This document shows, piece after piece, positions 36,819 to 45,474 of a stretch of DNA of 64,000 bases. Under the pieces are notes generated by a model. It saw only the letters and a list, made by a program, of their open reading frames with translations, was not told where the DNA came from and did not search any database. The translations under genes and the position numbers were made by a program. The stretch is taken from positions 434,001 to 498,000 of the forward strand of contig NZ_JAPZVN010000003.1 in the NCBI RefSeq assembly GCF_027533845.1, read 5' to 3'. The first letter of the stretch is position 1; the number at the start of each line of letters is the position of its first letter. Origin of the DNA: Streptomyces sp. RPT161. GTDB lineage: Bacteria > Actinomycetota > Actinomycetes > Streptomycetales > Streptomycetaceae.

Positions 36819-37753
36819 GAGGCGCTTCCCTTGCGATGGACGGCCTGTTCCACGTCGGTGCGTATGTGGTGTTCGATGGCGGAGGCCAGTCCCTTGGCGT
36901 CGTATCCGAGTCCGGCCTGCGCGGCGGCCGTGGTGGCGCCCGGCTTGGTGGCCGCCGCGGCGGGCTGCGGGTCGGTGACGGTGCGGCCGTCGGCGAAGCC
37001 GCTCACCGCGTAGCCGATGACCGGCAGGGTGTCGGAGATGTCGACGGTCCAACTGCCGCGCTGGGCAAGGCCGAAGCCCGCCGCGAGGGTGCCGGGGAAG
37101 GCCACCGGGCGCGGCATGGCGTCGGTGCGGTCGCCCAGGTGGCGTGCGGTCCAGGTGCCGCGCAGCGCGGCCATGCTGGCCGGGTCGGCGCGGGTGATCA
37201 GCACTCCGACGGTGGTGACGTTGCTGGACGTGGCGTCGGTGTAGGTGGCGCGCAGCAGCCGCAGGCAGCCGACCGGGGCGAGTGCGGTGGCCAGCGGCGG
37301 ATCGAACGCGCCGTCACAGCCGCTGTCCGGCGCGACCCCGATCCGGGTCCAGGTCCGGTCGGCGCCCCCGGGTCCGGCGCCGCGGCCGTGCACCGTCGGC
37401 GGGAAGAGGGTGTCGACGGGCACGCTGTGCCACAGGCTCCGGGCGTCGGCGTACGTCAGCGCGGTGTCCTCCCGGGTGGTCTGCGCCGCGGCCGTGTCAC
37501 CGCCCACGAAGTGCCCGACCGCCGCGCCGCCCAGCAGTCCGGCGCCCAGCACCAGGCAGATCCCGGCCGCCACCGTGCCGCGCGTCGAGCGCCCGGCCGC
37601 GTACGGGGACGGGCCCGGGCGGGCGGCGGGCGGCGGCGGATAGCCGGGCGGGGGCGGGAACGCGGGCATCCCGAGCGTGGGCGGGCGCACCGGCGCGGGC
37701 GGCACCGCGAGCGTCGAGGTCGGACCGGTGGGCACGGAACCGATTTCGGCCAT
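36815..37753 (-). CDS. Proline-rich membrane protein, coupled to the mycosin
   Basis: This is a 312-residue protein. The N-terminal 55 residues are Pro-rich and cytoplasmic (FPPPPGYPPPPAARPGP). One membrane helix spans about 59-84 (GTVAAGICLVLGAGLLGGAAVGHFVGG). The outer domain of about 225 residues has two Cys (SGCDGAF and VGCLRLL) that could form a disulfide. I do not recognise a family. GGAG precedes ATG 37753 by about 9 bases. The gene overlaps the mycosin start, so a role as partner, anchor or substrate of the protease is plausible. Similar Pro-rich one-helix proteins accompany actinobacterial secretion loci. Confidence 0.75.
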   Translation of the reverse strand: MAEIGSVPTGPTSTLAVPPAPVRPPTLGMPAFPPPPGYPPPPAARPGPSPYAAGRSTRGTVAAGICLVLGAGLLGGAAVGHFVGGDTAAAQTTREDTALTYADARSLWHSVPVDTLFPPTVHGRGAGPGGADRTWTRIGVAPDSGCDGAFDPPLATALAPVGCLRLLRATYTDATSSNVTTVGVLITRADPASMAALRGTWTARHLGDRTDAMPRPVAFPGTLAAGFGLAQRGSWTVDISDTLPVIGYAVSGFADGRTVTDPQPAAAATKPGATTAAAQAGLGYDAKGLASAIEHHIRTDVEQAVHRKGSAS

Positions 37754-38025
37754 GGGGCCAACTCCTGCGGCGGAAAGAGGCTGTTGCGGCGGAGCCGGGG
37801 GGCGCGGTGGTGGAGCGACGCGGCGTGGTACCCCGCTGTCGACTCCGGTTCCCACCCGGTGCCCCCTCCGTGAGCTGTGTCCGTTCCGGTTCGTCCCGCC
37901 GATAACGGGGCCTGGCCCCGAGGTGACACAGTACGGGTTGTGCCTGTGTTCGCGCCCCCTGGTCCGGATCATGTCCGCTGGTCGAGGGTCTTGTCGGGCG
38001 CTCGAACACGGTGCAAGCTGCCCGC
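37754..38025. other. Divergent intergenic region, no gene supported
   Basis: This 272-bp gap separates the mycosin partner gene and the aldolase-like gene. It contains GC-rich palindromic patches (GGGGCCTGGCCCC near 37907-37919). Short open frames here have no ribosome sites. It should contain two divergent promoters. Confidence 0.5.
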
Positions 38026-39228
38026 ATGTCTGATCGTGCCGCTGACCGCGCCCGTTACGACCGGGCGACCGCGCACCTTGACGCACCGCTCGCGGTGGTG
38101 GATCTCGCCGCGTTCGACGCCAACGCAGATGACCTGGTGCGACGGGCGGGTGGCAAGCCGGTCCGGGTGGCCAGCAAGTCGGTGCGCTGCCGGGCGCTGC
38201 TGGAACGGGTGCTGGAGCGGGACGGGTTCGCCGGGGTGATGGCGTTCACGCTGGCCGAGGCGGTGTGGTTGGCCCGTGCCGGGATCGAGGACGTGCTGCT
38301 GGCCTACCCGTCGGTGGACCGTACCGGTTTCGCGGAGTTGACGTCCGATCCGAAGCTGGCCGGGGCGGTGTCGGTGATGGTCGACGACGTGGCGCAGCTC
38401 GATCTGATCGACACGGCGCGCGCGGGCGGCGGCCAGGAGGTGCGGGTCTGCCTGGAGTTGGACACCAGCCTGCGGCTGCTCGGCGGCCGGATACGGTTCG
38501 GCGCACGTCGCTCACCCCTGAACGATCCCGCCCAACTGGCCGAACTGGCAAGGGCGGTGCAGCGCAGGCCCGGGTTCCGGGTGGTTGGCCTGATGGCGTA
38601 CGAGGGGCATGTCGCGGGGGTCGGTGACGCGGTTCCGGGCGCCGCGCTGCGGTCCCGCGCGGTACGGCTGATGCAGGCCGCTGCCCGCAGGGAGCTGGCG
38701 GCGCGCCGGGCGGAGGCGGTGCGCGCGGTACGGGCGGTGGTGCCGGGGCTGGAGTTCGTCAACGGCGGCGGCACCGGCAGCGTGCAGCACACGGCCGCGG
38801 AGCGCGCCGTCACCGAAGTGGCCGCCGGTTCCGGGCTGTTCGTCCCGCGGCTGTTCGACAACTACACCTCGTTCCGGGGGCGTCCCGCGGCCCTGTTCGC
38901 CCAGCCGGTGGTACGGCGCCCCGGGGTCGGGGTGGTGACGGTGCTGGGCGGCGGATATCCGGCGTCCGGCGCCGCGGGCAGGGACCGGTCACCGGTGCCG
39001 TATCTGCCGGAGGGGTTGCGGTACGACCCGCAGGAGGGCGCCGGTGAGGTACAGACACCGCTCCTGGGGTCGGCCGCGGACGACCTGCTGATCGGTGACA
39101 AGGTGTGGTTCCGGCACGCCAAGGCGGGCGAACTCTGCGAGCGCTTCTCCGAGTTGCACCTGGTTTCCGGCGAGGAAGTGGTTGCCGTCGTCCCCACGTA
39201 CCGCGGCGAGGGCCGCACGTTCCTGTAG
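38026..39228 (+). CDS. PLP-dependent amino acid deaminase/aldolase (D-threonine-aldolase-like)
   Basis: This is a 400-residue fold-type III PLP enzyme. The alanine-racemase-like N-terminal domain has ADDLVRRAGGKPVRVASKSVRCRALL with K51 as the cofactor lysine. The C-terminal D-serine dehydratase-like domain includes FVNGGGTGSVQHT and a metal-site-like GDKVWFRHAKAGELCERFSELHLV near the end. Relatives cleave D-beta-hydroxy amino acids or deaminate D-serine; the precise reaction here is unknown. I chose ATG 38026, the start of the MSDRAADRARY family opening, over a frame 15 bp upstream. Single gene with terminator hairpins after it. Confidence 0.87.
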   Translation: MSDRAADRARYDRATAHLDAPLAVVDLAAFDANADDLVRRAGGKPVRVASKSVRCRALLERVLERDGFAGVMAFTLAEAVWLARAGIEDVLLAYPSVDRTGFAELTSDPKLAGAVSVMVDDVAQLDLIDTARAGGGQEVRVCLELDTSLRLLGGRIRFGARRSPLNDPAQLAELARAVQRRPGFRVVGLMAYEGHVAGVGDAVPGAALRSRAVRLMQAAARRELAARRAEAVRAVRAVVPGLEFVNGGGTGSVQHTAAERAVTEVAAGSGLFVPRLFDNYTSFRGRPAALFAQPVVRRPGVGVVTVLGGGYPASGAAGRDRSPVPYLPEGLRYDPQEGAGEVQTPLLGSAADDLLIGDKVWFRHAKAGELCERFSELHLVSGEEVVAVVPTYRGEGRTFL

Positions 39229-39242
39229 GGATTTCTTGGGGT

Positions 39243-39262
39243 GTCGGGGGCTCGCCCCCGAC
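39243..39262. terminator. Hairpin terminator downstream of the aldolase-like gene
   Basis: GTCGGGGG pairs with CCCCCGAC around CTCG and is followed by a short TTT on the plus strand. A second hairpin, CCCGCCG/CGGCGGG, lies just after at about 39270-39286. Together they separate the plus-strand gene from the converging SDR gene. Confidence 0.65.
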
Positions 39263-39350
39263 GTTTCGTCCCGCCGCGACGGCGGGCGACCCCCGACGCG
39301 AGGACCGGCGGTGCCGAACCAACCGCAATCCAGCCCCCGCGTCCACCGCC

Positions 39351-40151
39351 CTACAGCGGCGTGACGTACGCGCCCGCGATGCCACCGTCCACCAGGAACT
39401 CCGAACCCGTGATGAACGACGAGTCGTCGCTGGCCAGGAAGGCCACCGCGGCGGCGATCTCGTCGGCCTCGGCGAAGCGGCCGAGCGGAATGTGCACCAG
39501 GCGCCGGGCGGCGCGCTCCGGGTCCTTGGCGAACAGCTCCCGCAGCAGCGGGGTGTTGACCGGCCCCGGGCACAGCGCGTTGACCCGGATGCCCTCCCGG
39601 GCGAACTGCACGCCCAGTTCACGGGACATCGCCAGCACTCCGCCCTTGGAGGCGGTGTACGAGATCTGGGAGGTCGCGGCACCCATCACGGCGACGAAGC
39701 TCGCGGTGTTGATGATGGAGCCCCTGCCCTGGCGCTGCATGTAGGGCAGTGCCGCCTTGCAGCACAGGTAGACGGAGGTGAGGTTGACCTCCTGGACCCG
39801 GCGCCAGGCGTCGATCCCGGTGGTCAGGATGGAGTCGTCGTCGGGCGGCGAGATACCGGCGTTGTTGAACGCGATGTCAACGGAGCCGTAGATGTCGTAG
39901 GCGGTGCGGAACAGTTCCTCCACCTGCTCGGCGTCGGTCACGTCGACCTTGACGTAGGAGCCGCCGGTCTGGGCGGCGGCGCTCTCCCCCGCCGCCTGGT
40001 CGATGTCGGCGCACACCACGTTGGCGCCCTCGGAGGCGAGACGACGGGCGGTCGCCAGGCCGATGCCGCTGCCGGCACCGGTGACGACGGCGGTACGGCC
40101 GGGCAGGCGGCGGCAGATGACTTCGTCGGTCTGTGCGGTCACTGGTGTCAT
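39351..40151 (-). CDS. Short-chain dehydrogenase/reductase in the gamma-glutamyl amine pathway
   Basis: This is a 266-residue classical SDR. The nucleotide motif is TGAGSGIG (24-31), an acidic residue follows strand 2 (CADID), and NNAG is at 96-99. Catalytic S151, Y165 and K169 are in YTASKGG. The acidic residue after strand 2 favours NAD over NADP. It is coupled to the aldehyde dehydrogenase by ATGA overlap and is the last gene of glnA-like, aldH, SDR. In a glutamylated-ethanolamine pathway it could oxidise the alcohol to the aldehyde; that substrate is inferred from neighbours. Confidence 0.93.
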   Translation of the reverse strand: MTPVTAQTDEVICRRLPGRTAVVTGAGSGIGLATARRLASEGANVVCADIDQAAGESAAAQTGGSYVKVDVTDAEQVEELFRTAYDIYGSVDIAFNNAGISPPDDDSILTTGIDAWRRVQEVNLTSVYLCCKAALPYMQRQGRGSIINTASFVAVMGAATSQISYTASKGGVLAMSRELGVQFAREGIRVNALCPGPVNTPLLRELFAKDPERAARRLVHIPLGRFAEADEIAAAVAFLASDDSSFITGSEFLVDGGIAGAYVTPL

Positions 40152-41536
40152 TCCTCCGTGCTGATGAAGACGTTCTTGGTCTCGGTGAAGGCGGCCAGCG
40201 CGCCGGGGCCGAGTTCGCGGCCGAGTCCGGACTCGCCGAAGCCGCCGAAGGGTGTCCAGTAGCGCACCGCGCTGTGGGAGTTGACGGAGAGGTTGCCCGC
40301 GGCGACCGCCCGCGAGACCCGCACCGCGCGGCCCACGTCCCGGGTCCACAGCGATCCGGCGAGCCCGTAGCGGGTGGCGTTGGCCAGCCGTACCGCGTCG
40401 GCCTCGTCCTCGAACGGCAGCACAACGGCGACCGGCCCGAAGATCTCCTCGGTGACTGCGGGGGCGTCCTCCGGCAGCCCGGCGAGTACCGTCGCCGGGT
40501 ACCAGAAGCCCTTGCCGGTGGGTGCGCTGCCGCGGATCGCGGCGGGGGCGTCCTCGGCGACGTAGGACCTGACCCGCTCCCGCTGGGCGGCGGAGATCAG
40601 CGGCCCCATCTGGGTGGCCGGATCGGCCGGGTCGCCGATGGTGACCGCCTTGATGTGGGGTTCGAGGAGTTCCAGGAAGCGGTCGTGGACGCTGCGTTGC
40701 ACCAGGATGCGGCTGCGGGCGCAGCAGTCCTGGCCGGTGTTGTCCAGGAAGGCCATCGGGGCGGCCTGCGCGGCCCTTTCGAGGTCCGCGTCGGCGAAGA
40801 CGATGTTGGGGCTCTTGCCGCCGAGTTCGAGGGTGACCCGCTTCACCTGGTCCGCGCACTGCGCCATGATCCGCTTGCCGACCGCGGTGGAGCCGGTGAA
40901 GACGATCTTGGCGACCGCGGGGTGCTCCACCAGGGCGGCGCCGGTGACCGGGCCCGCGCCCGGCAGCACCTGGAACAGGCCCTCCGGAAGGCCGGATTCC
41001 AGGGCGAGTTCGGCGAGCCGCAGCGCGGTCAGCGGTGTGGTCTCGGCCGGTTTGAGCAGTACCGCGTTACCGGCCGCGAGGGCCGGTGCGGTGGCCCAAC
41101 CGGCGATCGGCATCGGGAAGTTCCAGGGGGCGATGACCCCGATCACACCGAGCGGTTCGTGGAAGGTGACGTCCAGCCCACCCGGCACCGGGATCTGCGC
41201 GCCGAGGAGGCGTTCGGCTCCCCCGGCCGCGTACTCCAGCAGGTCGCGTACGTTGCCCGCCTCCCAGCGGGCGTTGCCGATCGGGTGTCCGGCCTCGCGG
41301 ACCTCCAACCGGGCGAGTTCCTCGGTGTGTTGGTCCACGGTGGCGGCGAAGCGGCGCAGCAGGCGGGCCCGGTCGGCGGCGCTGGTGGCGGCCCAGTCGG
41401 CCTGCGCGCGGGCCGCGCGGCGGACGGCGGCGTCCACTTCCCGCGGTGTGGTGGCGGGGACGGTGGCGATGGGTTCTTCCGTCGCCGGGTTGAGCACCTG
41501 GTGCTCGGTGGGGTGGTCGGGCACGGGGCTCCTCAC
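40148..41536 (-). CDS. Aldehyde dehydrogenase (NAD(P)-dependent)
   Basis: This is a 462-residue ALDH superfamily enzyme. It has WNFPMP near 138-143, the FTGSTAVGKRI nucleotide motif at 213-222, general base E237 in LELGGKSP, and catalytic C271 in FLDNTGQDC, followed by a second Cys. TEEIFGPVAVV and GGFGESGLGRELG are typical C-terminal motifs. It is coupled on both sides by ATGA overlaps to the glutamine-synthetase-like gene and the SDR. The neighbours suggest it oxidises a gamma-glutamyl aminoaldehyde, similar in role to PuuC. Confidence 0.95.
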   Translation of the reverse strand: MRSPVPDHPTEHQVLNPATEEPIATVPATTPREVDAAVRRAARAQADWAATSAADRARLLRRFAATVDQHTEELARLEVREAGHPIGNARWEAGNVRDLLEYAAGGAERLLGAQIPVPGGLDVTFHEPLGVIGVIAPWNFPMPIAGWATAPALAAGNAVLLKPAETTPLTALRLAELALESGLPEGLFQVLPGAGPVTGAALVEHPAVAKIVFTGSTAVGKRIMAQCADQVKRVTLELGGKSPNIVFADADLERAAQAAPMAFLDNTGQDCCARSRILVQRSVHDRFLELLEPHIKAVTIGDPADPATQMGPLISAAQRERVRSYVAEDAPAAIRGSAPTGKGFWYPATVLAGLPEDAPAVTEEIFGPVAVVLPFEDEADAVRLANATRYGLAGSLWTRDVGRAVRVSRAVAAGNLSVNSHSAVRYWTPFGGFGESGLGRELGPGALAAFTETKNVFISTEE

Positions 41537-42900
41537 ATGCGTTCGAAGGAGCGGTAGCGCTCCCAGTCGGTGACGGCGGTGTCGAAGGCGTCCTGCTCGA
41601 CGCGGGCCATGTTGGCGTAGTGCTCGACCACTTCGTCGCCGAAGGCGCCGCGGGCCAGCGCGCTGGCCTGCCAGAGTCCCGCCGCCTCGCGCAGGGTGGC
41701 CGGGACGTGGCCGTCGTCACCGCGGTAGGCGTTGCCGGTGCAGGCGGGCGGCAGCTCCAGTTCGTTGTCGACGCCGTGCAGCCCGGCGGCGATCATTGCG
41801 GCGACCGCCAGGTACGGGTTGACGTCTCCGCCGGGCACGCGGTTCTCGAAGCGCAGCGAATGGCCGTGGCCGATGACCCGCAGTGCGCAGGTGCGGTTGT
41901 CCGGCCCCCAGGCGACGGCTGTGGGGGCGAAGGAACCGGGCCGGTAGCGCTTGTACGAGTTGACGTTGGGCGCGTAGAGCAGGGTCAGTTCGCGTAGCGC
42001 GGCGAGTTGTCCGGCGAGGAAGTGCCGCATGGTCTTCGCCATGCCCAACTCGCCGCCCGGGTCGGCGAACACCGGCTGGCCGAACTCGTCGCGCAGCGAG
42101 AGGTGGATGTGGCAGGAGTTGCCCTCGCGCTCGTCGTACTTGGCCATGAAGGTCAGCGCGCGCCCCTCCTGCGCGGCGATCTCCTTGGCGCCGGTCTTGT
42201 AGATGACGTGCTGGTCGCAGGTGGTCAGGGCCTCGTCGTAGCGGAAGGCGATCTCGTGCTGGCCGAGGTTGCACTCGCCCTTCGCCGACTCCACGGTCAT
42301 CCCGGCGGCGCCCATCTCGTTGCGGATGCGGCGCAGCAGCGGTTCCACCCGGCCGGTGCCAAGCACGGAGTAGTCGACGTTGTACTGGTTGGCGGGCTGC
42401 ATCTGCCGGTAGCCGCGGCTCCAGGCGTCCTCGTAGGTGTCGTTGAACACCATGAACTCCAACTCGGTGCCCACGTAAGCGGACCAGCCGCGTTCGGCGA
42501 GGCGGTCGAGCTGGCGGCGCAGGATCTGCCGGGGCGAGGCGGTGACGGGCGCGCCGTCGTGCCAGGCGAGGTCGGCGATCAGCAGCGCGGTGCCCTCGTT
42601 CCAGGGGGTGCGGCGTAGCGTGGCCGTGTCGGCGTGCATGGCGAAGTCGCCGTAGCCGCGTTCCCACGAGGACATCGCGTAACCGTCCACCGTGTTCATG
42701 TCCGCGTCCACGGCGAGCAGGTAGTTGCAGCCCTCGGTGCCGTGCTCCAGCACCTCGTCCAGGAAGAAGGGTGCCGCGAAGCGCTTGCCCTGGAGCCGCC
42801 CCTGCATGTCGGTGAAGGCGAGGACGACGGTGTCGATGGTGCCGGTGTCGATCAGCCGCCGCAGCTCGGCAACGGTGAGTGGCGGTGTGCGGTCTGCCAC
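41533..42900 (-). CDS. Glutamine-synthetase-like gamma-glutamyl amine ligase (GlnA4-like)
   Basis: This is a 455-residue GS-fold enzyme. ATP/metal motifs are GTELEFMVF near 143, SAKGECNLGQHEIAFRY near 205, and NSCHIHLSL near 263. Ammonia-site and C-terminal blocks include NRTCALRVIGHGHSLRFENRVPGGDVNPYLAVAAM. The housekeeping adenylylation region is absent. The neighbours (ALDH, SDR, FadR/GntR, class-I glutaminase-type hydrolase) and the gene order match what I recall of S. coelicolor glnA4 (SCO1613), reported to make gamma-glutamylethanolamide. Function in amine catabolism is thus likely; ethanolamine versus a polyamine cannot be decided from sequence alone. Confidence 0.9.
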   Translation of the reverse strand: MADRTPPLTVAELRRLIDTGTIDTVVLAFTDMQGRLQGKRFAAPFFLDEVLEHGTEGCNYLLAVDADMNTVDGYAMSSWERGYGDFAMHADTATLRRTPWNEGTALLIADLAWHDGAPVTASPRQILRRQLDRLAERGWSAYVGTELEFMVFNDTYEDAWSRGYRQMQPANQYNVDYSVLGTGRVEPLLRRIRNEMGAAGMTVESAKGECNLGQHEIAFRYDEALTTCDQHVIYKTGAKEIAAQEGRALTFMAKYDEREGNSCHIHLSLRDEFGQPVFADPGGELGMAKTMRHFLAGQLAALRELTLLYAPNVNSYKRYRPGSFAPTAVAWGPDNRTCALRVIGHGHSLRFENRVPGGDVNPYLAVAAMIAAGLHGVDNELELPPACTGNAYRGDDGHVPATLREAAGLWQASALARGAFGDEVVEHYANMARVEQDAFDTAVTDWERYRSFERM

Positions 42901-42938
42901 GAGGTGGGCCTCCTGTCAGTGGACCGGAGCCCTAAGGT

Positions 42939-42958
42939 ATGCATAGGAACCATTGGTT
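42939..42958. promoter_or_regulatory. Palindromic sites between the GS-like gene and the GntR regulator
   Basis: The 82-bp divergent gap contains ATGCAT (42939-42944) and the perfect palindrome AACCATTGGTT (42948-42958). FadR-type regulators bind TGGT...ACCA-like palindromes, so this is the likely operator of the adjacent regulator. It lies between both starts and could block both promoters. Confidence 0.5.
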
Positions 42959-42982
42959 GGGAAGGGCTTTCGGGGAGGACGG

Positions 42983-43732
42983 ATGAGCGGGTCCGCGCAG
43001 AGCGGCCAGGCACGGGAGGACGACCGGTTGTCACCCGTGCTGCGTCCGGTGCGGGCGGGCAGCGGCTTCGAGGAGGCGCTGGAGCAGATACTCCAGGTGC
43101 TGCGGCTCGGCCTGGTGCCGTACGGCGAACGGCTGCCGTCGGAACGGGAGTTGGCGGACCGGCTACGGATCAGCCGGGTGACCTTGCGCGAGGTACTCAA
43201 GGTGCTTCAGGAGCAGGGCCTGGTGGAGAGCAGGCGCGGCCGGTACGGCGGAACGTTTGTGCGCTACCGCGCGGGGGACCTGGCCCCCACGCCGTCCGGC
43301 GGCACGTCCCAGGTCACCGACATCGACGTGGATGACGCACTGCGGTTCCGCGAGGTGCTTGAGGTGGGCGCGGCCGAGCTGTGCGCGGCACGGGAGTTGG
43401 ACGGGGAGCAGCGGGAGCGGTTGCGGGCCTGCCTGGCCGCGACGAAGGACGCGCCGCTGGGTGACTACCGCAGGCTGGACACCCGGCTGCATCTGACGCT
43501 GGCCGAGCTGTCGGGTTCGCCGTCGCTGGCCGCCGCCTACGCCGGGACCCGGGCGCGGGTCAACGACCTGCTGGACCGGATCCCGCTGCTGGTACGCAAC
43601 CTTGAGCACTCGCAGACCCAGCACGCGGCGCTGCTGGACGCGATCCTGGAGGGGGACGTCGACGGGGCGCGCGAGGTGATGCGCGAGCACTGCGCGGGCA
43701 CGGCGGCACTGCTGCGCGGCTTCCTCACCTGA
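42983..43732 (+). CDS. FadR-subfamily GntR transcriptional regulator
   Basis: This is a 249-residue regulator. The winged helix spans about 30-100 (YGERLPSERELADRLRISRVTLREVLKVLQEQGLVESRRGRYGGTFV). The FCD-type all-helical ligand domain spans about 115-245, with metal-site histidines in DTRLHLTLAELSG and QHAALLDAILEGD. ATG 42983 follows GGGGAGGAC. It is divergent from the GS-like gene and followed 49 bp later by the hydrolase gene, so it probably controls both arms of the pathway in response to a pathway metabolite. Confidence 0.94.
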   Translation: MSGSAQSGQAREDDRLSPVLRPVRAGSGFEEALEQILQVLRLGLVPYGERLPSERELADRLRISRVTLREVLKVLQEQGLVESRRGRYGGTFVRYRAGDLAPTPSGGTSQVTDIDVDDALRFREVLEVGAAELCAARELDGEQRERLRACLAATKDAPLGDYRRLDTRLHLTLAELSGSPSLAAAYAGTRARVNDLLDRIPLLVRNLEHSQTQHAALLDAILEGDVDGAREVMREHCAGTAALLRGFLT

Positions 43733-43781
43733 CCCGCCAAAGGTACGATCCCGATCCATTGGAGGCGACGGGAGGACAGCG

Positions 43782-44486
43782 GTGGGAAGGCCACTGATCG
43801 GCATCAGCACGTACTGGGAGTCCTCGGCACGCTACCGGGTGTGGCAGCAGCCGGCGGCACTGCTGCCCGCCGGCTATCCGCGCATCGTGCAGGCGGCCGG
43901 GGCACTGGCGGTGATGCTGCCGCCGGACGACCCGGGAGCGGCGAAGGAGGCCGTGGAGCGGTTGGACGGTGTGGTGATCGCGGGCGGCGAGGACGTCGAC
44001 CCACGCCGGTACGGCGCCGAGCCGCATCCGCGGACCGGTCCACCCGCGGTGGAGCGCGACGCATGGGAACTCGCCCTGATCGAGGCCGCGTTGGCCTCCG
44101 GCACCCCGCTGCTCGGCATCTGCCGCGGCATGCAACTGCTCAACGTCGCACTGGGCGGCACCCTGGTGCAGCACCTGCCGGACGAGGTGGGCCACACCGA
44201 ACACGCCGAGAGGGAGGGCGTGTTCGGCAGCCACCGGATCGTCCCGGTCCCCGGAACCTGCCTGGCCACCGCCGTACCGGAGCCGGTGGACGTCCCCACG
44301 TACCACCATCAGGCGGTGGGCCGTCTGGGCAACGGCCTGATCCCCAGTGCGCACGCCGTCTGCGACGGAACGGTCGAGGCGGTCGAACTGCCGGGCACCC
44401 CCTTCACCCTGGCGGTCCAGTGGCATCCGGAGATGTCCGACGACCCGCGTGTCCTGCGGGCGCTGGTGGCGGCCGCCTTGGGGTGA
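43782..44486 (+). CDS. Class-I glutamine-amidotransferase-like gamma-glutamyl hydrolase (PuuD-like)
   Basis: This is a 234-residue peptidase C26-type enzyme. Nucleophile C114 lies in GICRGMQLLN, and H215 and E217 of the triad are in QWHPEM. VVIAGGEDVDPRRYG near 64-78 is typical of the PuuD/gamma-Glu-GABA hydrolase family. It would release glutamate from a gamma-glutamyl product made by the ligase and dehydrogenases. GTG start at 43782 behind GGGAGG. It follows the GntR gene in the same direction, and an 8-bp hairpin follows the stop. Confidence 0.93.
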   Translation: MGRPLIGISTYWESSARYRVWQQPAALLPAGYPRIVQAAGALAVMLPPDDPGAAKEAVERLDGVVIAGGEDVDPRRYGAEPHPRTGPPAVERDAWELALIEAALASGTPLLGICRGMQLLNVALGGTLVQHLPDEVGHTEHAEREGVFGSHRIVPVPGTCLATAVPEPVDVPTYHHQAVGRLGNGLIPSAHAVCDGTVEAVELPGTPFTLAVQWHPEMSDDPRVLRALVAAALG

Positions 44487-44495
44487 GGCGGGCTC

Positions 44496-44525
44496 GGCAC
44501 CACCGGCCGCCCCCGTCGTGGTGCC
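44496..44525. terminator. Hairpin between the hydrolase and LysR genes
   Basis: GGCACCAC (44496-44503) pairs with GTGGTGCC (44518-44525) around a 14-base GC-rich loop, between two convergent genes. Confidence 0.55.
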
Positions 44526-44537
44526 GCAACAGCCGCG

Positions 44538-45464
44538 CTACCCCTGTACCGTCAGCGACAGCAGGTCCCGGGACGGCCCGGAAGGCCGCTGGCCGCAGGG
44601 CCATACCGCCCGCAGGGCGCGGGTCAACTGGATGCCGGACACCGGGACTTCCACCATGCGGCGAGCCGTCAGCTCGTCGCTGACGGCGAGTTGGCTGAGG
44701 ACTGCGGGGCCTGCCCCGCTGATGACCGCGGACTTGACCGCCGTGGTCGAGGACAGTTCGAGCAACGGTGCCGCCAGGCCCCCGTACTGCGCCAGGGCCG
44801 AGTCCACCACCTGGCGGGTCCCGGAGCCCTCCTCGCGGAGGATCAGCGGGGTCGCCGCCACCTCCCGCGCCGGAATCGGGGTGCGGCGCCGCGCCCAGGG
44901 GTGGCCCGGTGCCACGACCACCACCAGCCGGTCCTTGGCGACCGTCACCGCGTCGAGCCCACCCGGCACGTCGACGCCCTCGACGAAGCCCAGGTCGGCC
45001 TCGCCGGCCCGCAGCCGTTCGGCGACCGCCGCCGAGTTCCCGGCCAGCAGCGAGACCGCGGTGCCGGGGCGCTGCCCGTGCAGCGCGATCAGCCAGCCGG
45101 GCAGCAGGTACTCGGCGATGGTCATGCTGGCGGCGATGCGCAGCCGGGAGTCCCGGCGGCCCCGCAGCGCCTGCGCGCCCACGTCGAACTCCTCGGCCGC
45201 CTCGACCACCCGCCGCGCCCAGTCGGTGACCAGGGACCCGGCCTCGGTGAGCCGGGAGCCGGACGGCGAGCGGGTCACAAGCCCCACACCGAGTTGCCGT
45301 TCCATCGCACGGATCCGGCTGCTCGCGGCGGGCTGGGTGATGCCGAGTTCCCGCGCGGCACGGCCGAGGCTGCCCAGCCGGGCGACGGCGAGCAGCAACT
45401 CCATCGCGCCCAGATCCGGCACCCGGTGGGCAAGTGGTCGCGGCACGCCCTCACTGCTGCTCAT
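44538..45464 (-). CDS. LysR-family transcriptional regulator
   Basis: This is a 308-residue regulator. The N-terminal winged helix has MELLLAVARLGSLGRAARELGITQPAASSRIRAMERQLG (about 21-60). The effector domain of two periplasmic-binding-like lobes follows (LRIAASMTIAEYLLPGWLIALHGQRPG; EADLGFVEG; SAVISGAGPAVLSQLAV). It is divergent from the TDT transporter with a 70-bp gap, the standard arrangement for a LysR activator and its target. The TATG-CCCC-CATA palindrome in the gap is a likely binding site. The effector is unknown, and could be the exported anion. Confidence 0.93.
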   Translation of the reverse strand: MSSSEGVPRPLAHRVPDLGAMELLLAVARLGSLGRAARELGITQPAASSRIRAMERQLGVGLVTRSPSGSRLTEAGSLVTDWARRVVEAAEEFDVGAQALRGRRDSRLRIAASMTIAEYLLPGWLIALHGQRPGTAVSLLAGNSAAVAERLRAGEADLGFVEGVDVPGGLDAVTVAKDRLVVVVAPGHPWARRRTPIPAREVAATPLILREEGSGTRQVVDSALAQYGGLAAPLLELSSTTAVKSAVISGAGPAVLSQLAVSDELTARRMVEVPVSGIQLTRALRAVWPCGQRPSGPSRDLLSLTVQG

Positions 45465-45474
45465 AACCCCAGCT

